Below are positions 25,229 to 34,039 of a DNA stretch of 64,000 nt, one piece after another (position 1 is the stretch's first letter; every line of letters starts with the position of its first letter). A model generated the notes under the pieces. That model saw only the letters and a list, made by a program, of their open reading frames with translations. It was not told the DNA's origin and did not search any database. A program made the translations under genes and the position numbers. The DNA is from UMGS1251 sp036666555 (GTDB lineage Bacteria; Bacillota; Clostridia; Lachnospirales; Lachnospiraceae): assembly GCA_036666555.1 (NCBI GenBank), contig JAVWVS010000003.1:1-64000 (forward strand), written 5' to 3'.

Positions 25229-26713
25229 CTACCTGGCCAGGTATCGAAAGAAAAAATTTTCCTCCGCATCTCCCGCAAAATTAGGTGAGCTCATCAGAAT
25301 CTGTGCGTCCGCATCTTCCGCATAAACAGCCTCTCCCTGTTCAATTCGGGTATAGGTTTCTGTAACAGTTCTGGTAAACTCGTGTAACGGAGTAACACCG
25401 CCTATGACCAAGACACAAATCAGCGCAACAAACACCGGATAGTCCCTTTTCTCCCATGACTTCTGAATTGTATCCATAACCAACAGCATTAACAGAAATA
25501 ATGCCGGAATCGTGGCACGCATGCAGAAATCATTTGTATAGCCGATTCGGATAAGAGAAAGAACACACATGCACAGTATGATAAAATAGTACAGCTTATT
25601 TGTGTGCTGATATTTATAAATCAAAATACAGTAAATGCCGATTTCAATAATGATGAACACCAGCCATTTTGCCAGATTCTGCTCCCACACTGGTCCTCTC
25701 GTGGTTTTTTGCATCACCATCCCTCCTGCCGCATTTCCATACAGGTATAAAAAGGAAGTGATTCCGATGATTCCCCCGCCCAGTACATTCTGAATCGTAC
25801 AGGTATCCTCGAACAGAGCCTTCACATATGGTCTGCTGAACCGTTTTTCAACGCCCTCATACTTCCTCGTAAAGACGAAGAAAAATACCAGTGGAATCAG
25901 TCCCACAAAGGGAAGGGTGCTCGTAAGCATGCTGCAGGCCAAAACAAATACAATATTCCGGTTGTTCTTCTGCGTAAAAATGAGCATCGTACAAAGCCAC
26001 GCCGGTATCGCCTGATTAAAAACCCAAAAGAGCTGCGATGTCATACTGGAAAACTGGTAAGGCGTATCCCACCATTCCAGATGCAGTGCACTGCTCATGG
26101 TTCGCAAATCTGTCCCAATCAAATAGTGACCAACAATATCCAACCCGCTGAAAAAAATCAAAACAAACAACGGCCATACTACTATTTTCTTCCGGATTGC
26201 ACAGATAAAGTAATAAACCAAAACAATTCCAAGCACTGCCCACACCGCCTGGGCATAGTATCCGACACGAAGTCCGAATAATTTTCCAATGACAGCGGAG
26301 GGAAGCCAGAAACCAATATAATATATCATACCTGTGACAGATGTATTTGGCATTTCGTCTGCGAGCACATCAAAATTCAGTACGGGCCATTTTGATTCCA
26401 CCAATAAGTTAAATATGGTGTTCCGATATGGGTGGTCAATGTTTTGAAAAACAAATTTTCCAATGCCAGAAAAATATACCCATAGAGAAATAATCCCAAC
26501 AATAAATAATAGCTTTACAATAGTCTCTCTATGAATCATTGGCGTCCATAATGGCTCCATCTCTTTGGTTATTTTGTAGTAACAAAACAAAACGACTATC
26601 ACTATAGGGATAGCAAAATAGAGTTTCATCCATCCTATCATAAATATCAAAAAAGGGAGCACTAGATAACCATATGCCAACTGCGATCCTAACCTTGAAC
26701 TTTTCTCTTCCAT
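25229..26713 (-). CDS. Polytopic membrane protein, GT-C glycosyltransferase-like
   Basis: A 494-residue protein with about ten hydrophobic segments, then a soluble C-terminal tail of about 70 residues. I do not recognise a specific family. The layout and the neighbours suggest a GT-C type transferase or other surface-glycan membrane protein, but no diagnostic acidic loop motif stands out. The ATG at 26713 follows GAGGGGGA by seven bases; the upstream start at 26797 is unsupported. It lies between the second flippase and the MBOAT gene, with a 105-base gap and a possible promoter upstream. Confidence 0.6.
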   Translation of the reverse strand: MEEKSSRLGSQLAYGYLVLPFLIFMIGWMKLYFAIPIVIVVLFCYYKITKEMEPLWTPMIHRETIVKLLFIVGIISLWVYFSGIGKFVFQNIDHPYRNTIFNLLVESKWPVLNFDVLADEMPNTSVTGMIYYIGFWLPSAVIGKLFGLRVGYYAQAVWAVLGIVLVYYFICAIRKKIVVWPLFVLIFFSGLDIVGHYLIGTDLRTMSSALHLEWWDTPYQFSSMTSQLFWVFNQAIPAWLCTMLIFTQKNNRNIVFVLACSMLTSTLPFVGLIPLVFFFVFTRKYEGVEKRFSRPYVKALFEDTCTIQNVLGGGIIGITSFLYLYGNAAGGMVMQKTTRGPVWEQNLAKWLVFIIIEIGIYCILIYKYQHTNKLYYFIILCMCVLSLIRIGYTNDFCMRATIPALFLLMLLVMDTIQKSWEKRDYPVFVALICVLVIGGVTPLHEFTRTVTETYTRIEQGEAVYAEDADAQILMSSPNFAGDAEENFFFRYLAR

Positions 26714-26819
26714 ATCTATCCCCCTCACTTCTCTCATACCCGTCAAATCGAAGAATCCATAATATCTTTTGCTAAGTATAGCATACGTGGTTGGCAAGTA
26801 AAACTACTACCTTTACAGC

Positions 26820-28121
26820 CTATTGTTTCCTATCTTTTGATTCTTTTGTAAATCCGTATCCCAATAATAAGGTAAATATAGCACAGAGGATTCCCATTAA
26901 TACCAGATACAGTACAGCTGCACCCATCATAGAATATCGTTCCACTAATATCGGCGATAAAAAGTAAGCTAAAAGAGCAACTAATACATATCCCCAAATC
27001 AAGCTCTTCTGGAATCTAATAATAGTAATCAGTGTTGCTAACAATCCCGACAGTGCGAGGAACCCACCTCCGACCAACAATATTAACAATTCCATCTTAT
27101 AATTCGACAGATCCGCATTATATAAAACGGACAACACTGGCACCCCTATCAGATACGCCCCTATCACACATGCAAGTGTAATTCCTATAATAATAGATAT
27201 CTGCACTCCAATTTGCTTTGCAAATTCTTTTTTCTTATGCTCTATCCACATCAATGACATTCGGAAAATCATGGGGTTAAATATAAATGTATTTAATAAT
27301 CCAATTACAAATACTGGCATAGCAATAAAACCATAGCAAGCCTGCAGTTCATCGTTTAAAATACTATCAATCGCATATTTAGGAGCATTTCCTATATAAA
27401 AAGAAAGAAAACTTCCTACAAAAAGCGGAAAGCACGTCCTCAATAAGCTGATTACTCTCGTTCTATTCTTTCTGTTATCTTTATTTTTATGATTTTCTTC
27501 TGTGACATTTTCTCGAAATCCTTCATAGCTCCATGCGGTAATTAGTACAAAAAGTATGGTTGTAAAAATAGTTGATATAATAAGAACCGTTAATAAATCA
27601 CGTATTACAACAAGACCAATACCAAATACTATTATGGTAATGCCTAACCGTAAAGTCAATGCTCTTCCCGCTATATCTAATCTTCCTTTTTGCTGATACA
27701 GTCCATGATACACATCTTCAATCACATCTATCAGTTTAAATACACACATAAAAAGAATAACCATGCTCTTTTCTTGTGTATAGTCATTCTTTATGCCTAT
27801 GTAAAGTACACAAACAACAGATACCAATATCATCGCCACCGATGTCAGTATCCTAGATATTCGATAGTCAGAAAATGAGTATTGATGGGTTACATCTGAA
27901 ACCTGGAAATTTCGCATCCCATACTTGCCAATGGTTAAAAATAAGTTGGCATTGGCATATGCAATTGTGAATATTCCCGCTTCCTTTAACCCTAGCGTGC
28001 GGGTAAGAATCATAAGCATAATAACCGATTGAAACGCCATCAACATACTGCCTGTCATATTCCATATAAAACTGTCTCTCTCAATATTACTATCTTCTCT
28101 TAAAAATCCCTTTATCCACAT
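26820..28121 (-). CDS. Lipopolysaccharide/polysaccharide flippase-like protein (second Wzx)
   Basis: A MATE/MVF-type membrane protein of 433 residues with about twelve helices, probably moving a lipid-linked glycan across the membrane. The N-terminus (WNMTGSMLMAFQSVIMLMIL, then LGLKEAGIFTIAYANANL) matches a lineage of Firmicutes flippases that is distinct from the flippase at 44611. The ATG at 28121 follows AAGGAG by five bases. The frame stays open to 28262 upstream, but that part encodes the start of another flippase and is annotated separately as a remnant. Confidence 0.82.
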   Translation of the reverse strand: MWIKGFLREDSNIERDSFIWNMTGSMLMAFQSVIMLMILTRTLGLKEAGIFTIAYANANLFLTIGKYGMRNFQVSDVTHQYSFSDYRISRILTSVAMILVSVVCVLYIGIKNDYTQEKSMVILFMCVFKLIDVIEDVYHGLYQQKGRLDIAGRALTLRLGITIIVFGIGLVVIRDLLTVLIISTIFTTILFVLITAWSYEGFRENVTEENHKNKDNRKNRTRVISLLRTCFPLFVGSFLSFYIGNAPKYAIDSILNDELQACYGFIAMPVFVIGLLNTFIFNPMIFRMSLMWIEHKKKEFAKQIGVQISIIIGITLACVIGAYLIGVPVLSVLYNADLSNYKMELLILLVGGGFLALSGLLATLITIIRFQKSLIWGYVLVALLAYFLSPILVERYSMMGAAVLYLVLMGILCAIFTLLLGYGFTKESKDRKQ

Positions 28122-28262
28122 ACATACTCCTTGAGATACCTTTAGTATTATGCCATTCTTTCTGGCAATGACCATGAGAATAATTACAGACTGTCCTGCA
28201 TTGAGTAAATCTGTAAGCATATTCCACAGATAGCTATCACTTACAACACGATTTTCTCTGCC
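28122..28262 (-). pseudogene. N-terminal remnant of a second flippase gene
   Basis: Directly upstream of and in frame with the flippase start, the minus strand encodes DSYLWNMLTDLLNAGQSVII followed by LMVIARKNG. This parallels the intact protein's own DSFIWNMTGSMLMAFQSVIM followed by LMILTRTLG about 50 residues later. The similarity then stops at KVSQGV. It is best read as the first 35-45 codons of a related flippase left by recombination or gene replacement. A stop (TGA at 28263-28265) bounds it. Confidence 0.7.
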
Positions 28263-28275
28263 TCAAATAAAGCTT

Positions 28276-29241
28276 TTAATTATCTGCATTATTTTCCTCA
28301 TCCACGTTCTCTTCAAAATTAATTCGCAATCTCTCCACAACCAAAGGTCTTTTAGTCACTCTTGTTAGAATCTCACCTATGTATTCACCTAAAATCCCCA
28401 GAAATAACAATTGCACGCCACCAATAAAAAATACGCCAATCATAATGGGTGCCGTTCCTGCGGTAAATTGATTCCAATATATCAATTTTAGAATAAAATA
28501 AATAACTGCTATTACAAAGCTAATTCCTGATACTGTAAACCCGCAGAATACTGCGATGCGCAATGGTGCTCTTGAAGTATTAATCAGTATATTTAATCCA
28601 GCATCAAAATAGCTTGCAAAAGTATAACTTGATTTTCCCGCCCTCCTTGCTGGCTGCTCATATTCAACAAATCCAATTTCATATCCATATTCAGCTATTA
28701 GATTTCGAAAACTTGGATTTGGTTCATTTGCCTCTCTCATTAAATTGACTACCTGTTTATCATATAATCCAAATCCCGTAACATGTTCATACTGTTTTAC
28801 ATCAGCAAATTTTTTTACAATTTTATAATACAGCGTTCTAATTGCGAACATTGCTTTGCTTTCCTTACTACCTGTTTTCTTCCCCCAAACCACTTTGTAA
28901 CCGTCTTCCCATTTTTTCACAAACTCCGGAATCATCTGTGGTGGATCTTGGAAATCACATGCCATACAGATACTAACATCCCCAGTAGTCTGAAAGAAGC
29001 CATGACTACCGGAACGGTTTGGTCCAAAATTTCTTTCATTAAAAATCACCTTCACCTTTCGGTCTTCCTCCGTGATTTTCCTCAAAATGACTCTTGTATT
29101 ATCCGTTGAACAATTGTCAATAAAAATGTGCTCATATTTATAATTCGGCAATTGCTTCATTACTTCTTGTATTTCCTTATACATCTGGTAAACATTGCCT
29201 TCTTCATTATAACACGGAGTTAAAATACTAATTTTTTTCAT
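28276..29241 (-). CDS. Family 2 glycosyltransferase, polyprenyl-phosphate sugar synthase type
   Basis: A 321-residue GT2 enzyme of the dolichol-phosphate-mannose synthase/GtrB type. It makes a polyprenyl-phosphate sugar that feeds GT-C transferases outside the cell. It has the N-terminal ISILTPCYNEEGNV, the acidic metal site in CDFQDPP, and two C-terminal membrane helices (about 230-255 and 265-290). The ATG at 29241 has AAAGGGG upstream and overlaps the preceding gene's end by 14 bases. That partner is a GT-C protein, the expected acceptor of its product. Confidence 0.88.
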   Translation of the reverse strand: MKKISILTPCYNEEGNVYQMYKEIQEVMKQLPNYKYEHIFIDNCSTDNTRVILRKITEEDRKVKVIFNERNFGPNRSGSHGFFQTTGDVSICMACDFQDPPQMIPEFVKKWEDGYKVVWGKKTGSKESKAMFAIRTLYYKIVKKFADVKQYEHVTGFGLYDKQVVNLMREANEPNPSFRNLIAEYGYEIGFVEYEQPARRAGKSSYTFASYFDAGLNILINTSRAPLRIAVFCGFTVSGISFVIAVIYFILKLIYWNQFTAGTAPIMIGVFFIGGVQLLFLGILGEYIGEILTRVTKRPLVVERLRINFEENVDEENNADN

Positions 29242-31030
29242 CACTTTTCCCCTTTGTTTCCGCCCTATATAGTGCCATATTTCTTTTTATCCCAAATGTT
29301 TGAAATTCCCGGTGAAAGTCTTTAACTTTCACTATTTTATAATTATACTCCGGAAATAGAGTTTCTAAATATCCCGTACCATCTTTGGATTCTTCAAAGG
29401 AATAATCAAGATACCATATTTCTTTATGTTTTGACAAACTCTCGCCGGTATCTATATTGGAACTAATAATTGGTTTACACTCATTATATAATGCATAACC
29501 AACCGGGAAAACAGCTCCTATGACATATCCTTCCTCCACCTTTTTCCCTAGATCTAGCATGCACTGCCTTTCACTGTATGTTGGTTTATATATGATATAC
29601 TGATAATCAAAATATATATTTAATACAATGGTCAATACAACTGCCGTACTTATGCCTCCTACATATATTTTCCACCGTCTTCCATTACCCAGCAAATTAT
29701 ATAAAACAAGTGAAAGCAGTATTCCCAATGCTATACCACTTAAAACTAATATTATTTTCTTATCTAGGTTCGAAAAATCATTTTGTGTTTCATTTGAAAT
29801 GATATAGAATCGAAAAATCGGAATACAAATACATGCTAAAAAGCAGACAATTGCATATACAGATAGAAAAATCTTGTTTTTTTTCTTTTCTATCATTTTA
29901 GCATATATTGGCTCATATGCCTTCCTTGTGAGGCATATCACATATAGTAAGTAAAATAGTATGGGGTAAATCACCAGAAATTTTCTTACCACATAGTCCT
30001 CTGAAACCAATGTTTGCAAATAAAAACTAAATACAATACTAAGGAAAAATAAACTAACTATATCTTTTTTCCTAACAATCTGGTATAAAAATAAGGGGAT
30101 CCCCAGTAAACATATAAATAACACAGCAGTACTATATAAGTTCGCATTTGAAGCAATGAATCTTACGGTGGAACGTAACATAACCCAAAATCCTGATATG
30201 ATTTCATATCCTTCCTGAGATGAGAATGCTGTAATTGCCTCATATGCATTGCGAAGTGCACCCCCTCCCCATATTCCTATATAATAGATTTCACATACCA
30301 GAAATGCACTCAACGAACCAAGAAAAAAACCCCCGCTTGCTTTGAAAAATTCTTTTTTCCCTTTCCATACCCCTAGCATAATAATAACAATTACAATCGC
30401 TAAATATAAAAAAACATTTGTAATATATACTGCAAACACTGATACAGTGGTTAATATTCCCATTACCACAAATTTAGATATTGTTTTCATTTTTTTTGAC
30501 AAAAAAACTACAATCACCGATTGAACAAATAGCAATCTATATAAAGTTGTTTCAGCCACCCTGCTAGCCATCATAAAACTAAAATCAAATAAGAAAAAAA
30601 ATAGAATTCCGAATGCAATGCATTGATTTTGTTTTGAACAATCAAGATAATTTTCTCTCAATTTTTTAAGAATAAGAGCAATTAGTATATAATTTAACAA
30701 TCCGCATACAACACTTCCCATTCGCATACCATAGTAATTATTTCCCAACACTAATAATCCAATATATGTAAACACATTTCCAATCACATTGGTTCGCAGA
30801 TGTTGTGATGTTGTATACTTCGCACCTACTTCCTCTAACTTTGGATTAATATCTCCGTACTTATACTGATTGATTGCTAACATGGAGTATGCGCCTTCAT
30901 CTACCGGCTGATAATTAATAATTCCCCATGGTGGCAAATCTTGGTCCAATGCATAAATTCTGCAACTAAAAAATATAATAAATATAGTAAATATAACTTT
31001 GCTCTTATATTTTTTCAATATCTTGCTCAT
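29228..31030 (-). CDS. GT-C family membrane glycosyltransferase (PMT/ArnT-like)
   Basis: A 600-residue protein with one N-terminal helix and a first outside loop (about 28-65) holding PWGIINYQPVDEGAYSML. The acidic DE there sits where GT-C enzymes keep the catalytic residue. About eleven further helices and a C-terminal outside domain follow. Such enzymes transfer sugars from polyprenyl phosphate to exported glycans or proteins. The ATG follows GAGGTGAA. It is translationally coupled to the polyprenyl-phosphate sugar synthase downstream. The base composition is AT-rich. Confidence 0.78.
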   Translation of the reverse strand: MSKILKKYKSKVIFTIFIIFFSCRIYALDQDLPPWGIINYQPVDEGAYSMLAINQYKYGDINPKLEEVGAKYTTSQHLRTNVIGNVFTYIGLLVLGNNYYGMRMGSVVCGLLNYILIALILKKLRENYLDCSKQNQCIAFGILFFFLFDFSFMMASRVAETTLYRLLFVQSVIVVFLSKKMKTISKFVVMGILTTVSVFAVYITNVFLYLAIVIVIIMLGVWKGKKEFFKASGGFFLGSLSAFLVCEIYYIGIWGGGALRNAYEAITAFSSQEGYEIISGFWVMLRSTVRFIASNANLYSTAVLFICLLGIPLFLYQIVRKKDIVSLFFLSIVFSFYLQTLVSEDYVVRKFLVIYPILFYLLYVICLTRKAYEPIYAKMIEKKKNKIFLSVYAIVCFLACICIPIFRFYIISNETQNDFSNLDKKIILVLSGIALGILLSLVLYNLLGNGRRWKIYVGGISTAVVLTIVLNIYFDYQYIIYKPTYSERQCMLDLGKKVEEGYVIGAVFPVGYALYNECKPIISSNIDTGESLSKHKEIWYLDYSFEESKDGTGYLETLFPEYNYKIVKVKDFHREFQTFGIKRNMALYRAETKGKSDEKN

Positions 31031-31058
31031 ACTTCACCTCAAATATACTAATATTTCT

Positions 31059-32099
31059 CTATATCCCTAGCTCTTGTAGCATACTTTCCATAGAACTAAA
31101 TTGTCCCATGTCCATCCAGGATTTTTCTGATATTGGAAATACTCCCACTCGTTCACCTTGTTCAATAAGACGTTTAGCAATATCTGGCAAATGAATAAAT
31201 TCATTTTCTACTAAATTATCAATAATTTCTGGCTCAATCACGTAGACACCCGTATTAGTTAAAAATGAAAACTCCGGTTTTTCTCGCATTGACATAATTT
31301 TTCCATGTTCATTAGTTTGAACAATGCCATAAGGTATTACTACTTCTTTCATCGCACACACAAATGTAATTTTATTTTGTTGTTGTATATGGGTTTTCAT
31401 AATACACTCAAAATCACTGTCTAATAAAACATCACAATTAGATACAAAAAATGTACTATTGATTTTCCCCTTTAAAAGTGATAACCCACCACCGGTTCCT
31501 AAAAACTCTTTTTCCTCTATATACTCCACTTTGTACTCTTTTTCAATATCCTCATAATAGGAACGAATCATGTTTCCTTTGTGTTTTAGAACAAAAAACA
31601 CTTCTTGACATCCATAGTTTTGAAAACTATGGATGATACGTTCGCTAATCGTAACCTCTCCTATGGGAATGAGTGCTTTGGGAAGAATTTTCGTGTATGG
31701 ATACAATCTTGTTCCTTTCCCTCCTGCCATAATAACCAATGGTATATGTTTTAATTCTTGGCTTTTATTTTCTTCAACAGACATTCTTTCAAATAATGCA
31801 TCTATTAATCTTCCTTTTGAATCAATCACGGGATAAACAACCATTTTCTTTTCTATACTGGCTGCTTTTGCCTCTGCAATGGTTGTATATGTAACCGGGC
31901 GAGAATTCATGGCATGCTTTATACTCTTTGTTATATCTCCACTTTCCAAAATATATTTACGCATATCTCCTTGTGTAAATATTCCTTGCAAAATATCATC
32001 TTCATCAACAATAAAAACCACCTTTCCCTCATTTTTATCTAATGCTTTTATAGCTTCCTTTATACTTTTTTGACCGTTCATCTTATATTTTTCTAACAT
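31059..32099 (-). CDS. ptmE: CBS-domain nucleotidyltransferase, PtmE-like GlcN(Ac)-1-P guanylyltransferase
   Basis: The 346-residue protein has two CBS repeats (about 1-112) and a sugar-1-phosphate nucleotidyltransferase domain with MAGGKGTRLYPYTKILPKAL. This architecture is that of PtmE, which makes the GDP-activated hexosamine entering the legionaminic-acid pathway of Campylobacter. legB, legC, legG, legH and legI in the same operon support the role. The ATG at 32099 follows GGAGG by eight bases. A start at 32117 is also open but weaker, and the two share a duplicated AAAGTACATG. Confidence 0.8.
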   Translation of the reverse strand: MLEKYKMNGQKSIKEAIKALDKNEGKVVFIVDEDDILQGIFTQGDMRKYILESGDITKSIKHAMNSRPVTYTTIAEAKAASIEKKMVVYPVIDSKGRLIDALFERMSVEENKSQELKHIPLVIMAGGKGTRLYPYTKILPKALIPIGEVTISERIIHSFQNYGCQEVFFVLKHKGNMIRSYYEDIEKEYKVEYIEEKEFLGTGGGLSLLKGKINSTFFVSNCDVLLDSDFECIMKTHIQQQNKITFVCAMKEVVIPYGIVQTNEHGKIMSMREKPEFSFLTNTGVYVIEPEIIDNLVENEFIHLPDIAKRLIEQGERVGVFPISEKSWMDMGQFSSMESMLQELGI

Positions 32100-33037
32100 G
32101 TACTTTTCCTCCAGCATGTACTTTCCGCCAACCTAATCACTTCATTTGCCTGATATATATCATTTGTATTTTCATTGTTATGGTAAACCATTTTCAAAAA
32201 TGTGTTTAATTCTGCAATGTATTTATCATTCGTATCCTCTCCATATTCTTGAATGGTTTTTCCATTAAGCGTAATACTGCTGTTTATTATATCGAATCTA
32301 TATACCCCTTGATCTGTAAATAATTCTAGTTCTCTCTTGGTCTCTTTTCCGAAATAATCTAAATGTATTTCTACCAATTTATCTTGATAGGATGCGATAT
32401 AAACTGCCAAATCCTCACAGTCAACTTCTAGATTTGAAAATTTACCTCGCATCATTTTGCTTTCTTCTGGGTATCCAAACAATGAAATGATATAATCGAA
32501 TTCATGAATTAAATCTATGCACACACCCCCTCCTTCTTTCTTTTTGGAACTATATGCATTTCTATAATCAATTCCGCTACGCCAATCTGGTAAATATGAT
32601 GAAGAAATTGCTCTTGCAGAAAAAACATTGCAATTTTTCACTATCTTTTTTGCCTCTTTTATTACATTTGTATATCGCAACGGACAGGCCACATAGTACA
32701 ATTTAGAATTATCGATTTCTTGTAAGTAGCATTTAGATTCATATTTATCAAAAATAGGCTTTTCAACAAAAAAACTATTTGCTTTTTTTTGTAAGTCTAT
32801 AATAGTTTTCAAGTGTAAATTGGTAGGATTGGTAATAAATATAATATCATAATCTGCATCTAAGCTTTCCACATCGTAATATTCCCGAGAGACAAACCCC
32901 TCTATCTCTGTTGTTTTAGAACATTGCTTACTGCGCAAAAGATCGATTTGAATATCTTCATAACGTGAAACTATATTCCACAAATTTCTAATGTGTCTTT
33001 TCCCAATGGATCCCGCACCTACAAAACATACCTTCAT
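32093..33037 (-). CDS. Gfo/Idh/MocA oxidoreductase (second of two)
   Basis: A 314-residue NAD(P)-dependent sugar oxidoreductase with the N-terminal dinucleotide motif VGAGSIGKRH and the EKP motif in FVEKPIFD (about residue 95). It overlaps the ptmE-like start by seven bases. In Campylobacter-type loci a ptmF gene of uncertain role also adjoins ptmE, so a part in nonulosonic-acid tailoring is possible. The last residues (ESTCWRKSTC) look unlike the family and arise where a short sequence is duplicated at the gene junction. Confidence 0.82.
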   Translation of the reverse strand: MKVCFVGAGSIGKRHIRNLWNIVSRYEDIQIDLLRSKQCSKTTEIEGFVSREYYDVESLDADYDIIFITNPTNLHLKTIIDLQKKANSFFVEKPIFDKYESKCYLQEIDNSKLYYVACPLRYTNVIKEAKKIVKNCNVFSARAISSSYLPDWRSGIDYRNAYSSKKKEGGGVCIDLIHEFDYIISLFGYPEESKMMRGKFSNLEVDCEDLAVYIASYQDKLVEIHLDYFGKETKRELELFTDQGVYRFDIINSSITLNGKTIQEYGEDTNDKYIAELNTFLKMVYHNNENTNDIYQANEVIRLAESTCWRKSTC

Positions 33038-33049
33038 TTTCTTTTTCCT

Positions 33050-34027
33050 CTAATTTTCCAATTGATCTATAATAGACAATAATTCTCTATCCTCCCAAAA
33101 TGTATATCTTATCTTAGACTTATCTTGGTTTTTTATTGCCTCAAAAAACACCTTTATTTCTTCCATATATGCATTTTCAATAATATTTTCACAATAACTG
33201 CTGTCTTTTTCCACTAAATCGTAAACTTTTACATCTTCGATTTCTTTCGTTCTACTATTAAAGATTGCTAAAGAATTAGGTGTTCCTTCCCAAAAAATAT
33301 GTGTATCCTCATTAAACACCTCTAATCTTCTCATTGCCTTCCTTGAAACAACATCAACACAAATCATTCCTTTGGTTCCATTTTCATGTTCAATTATCAT
33401 CATATAATTATCACTATAATTTACTTCTAGCTTAGATATTTTACTCTTTTTAACTTCATAGTTTTTAATTCTACCAAAGCATTTAATAATCCACGGCAAA
33501 TCAATTGCAAAAATTTCCCTGCAAGCATTTGTCTTTCTATTGCTGACAAAATATTCTTTATAATTTTCCCAAGGATGCCAGTCAGGTAAGTATTGACCAG
33601 TATGGTACATGTAATCAACAACTTGGTTTTTAACACTCTCTCCAATATATTGAATATCTTTTCTATAAATTAATGTTGACGACAAAAATAGAATTCGGTC
33701 TGAATGTTCGTATTTCATAAAATCATTATATCCGTTCGAAACTAAGTTAAGTTCCGTGAATACATGTAATCCCATATTCCACAGTTCTCTAATAATTTTC
33801 TCATGATACAATGGTGCTGTGCACACAAATCCACTGTCAAACACTTCTTCGTTATGTGCTTTTGTAATGGAATCATAACAACTAATATGAAATTCTTTTG
33901 CAACCTCCATGGCTCGGGAGATATTGTTGTCTACTCCAAATATTTGTATATCTTCTCCATATAGCTGCCGCATTAAACGTATTCTTCTTTTACCCATTGA
34001 ACCAAGTCCAACTACTAACACCTTCAT
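33050..34027 (-). CDS. Gfo/Idh/MocA oxidoreductase (first of two)
   Basis: A 325-residue NAD(P)-dependent oxidoreductase with the N-terminal VGLGSMGKRRIRLM motif. In place of the usual EKP it has FTELNLV (about residue 93), so the lysine that normally acts at the active site appears changed. It shares the LPDWHPW/LPDWRSG region with the next gene, which suggests an old duplication. The ATG follows AAGGGAGAAA. Its substrate is probably a nucleotide sugar or nonulosonic acid made in this operon. Confidence 0.8.
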   Translation of the reverse strand: MKVLVVGLGSMGKRRIRLMRQLYGEDIQIFGVDNNISRAMEVAKEFHISCYDSITKAHNEEVFDSGFVCTAPLYHEKIIRELWNMGLHVFTELNLVSNGYNDFMKYEHSDRILFLSSTLIYRKDIQYIGESVKNQVVDYMYHTGQYLPDWHPWENYKEYFVSNRKTNACREIFAIDLPWIIKCFGRIKNYEVKKSKISKLEVNYSDNYMMIIEHENGTKGMICVDVVSRKAMRRLEVFNEDTHIFWEGTPNSLAIFNSRTKEIEDVKVYDLVEKDSSYCENIIENAYMEEIKVFFEAIKNQDKSKIRYTFWEDRELLSIIDQLEN

Positions 34028-34039
34028 ATTATTTCTCCC

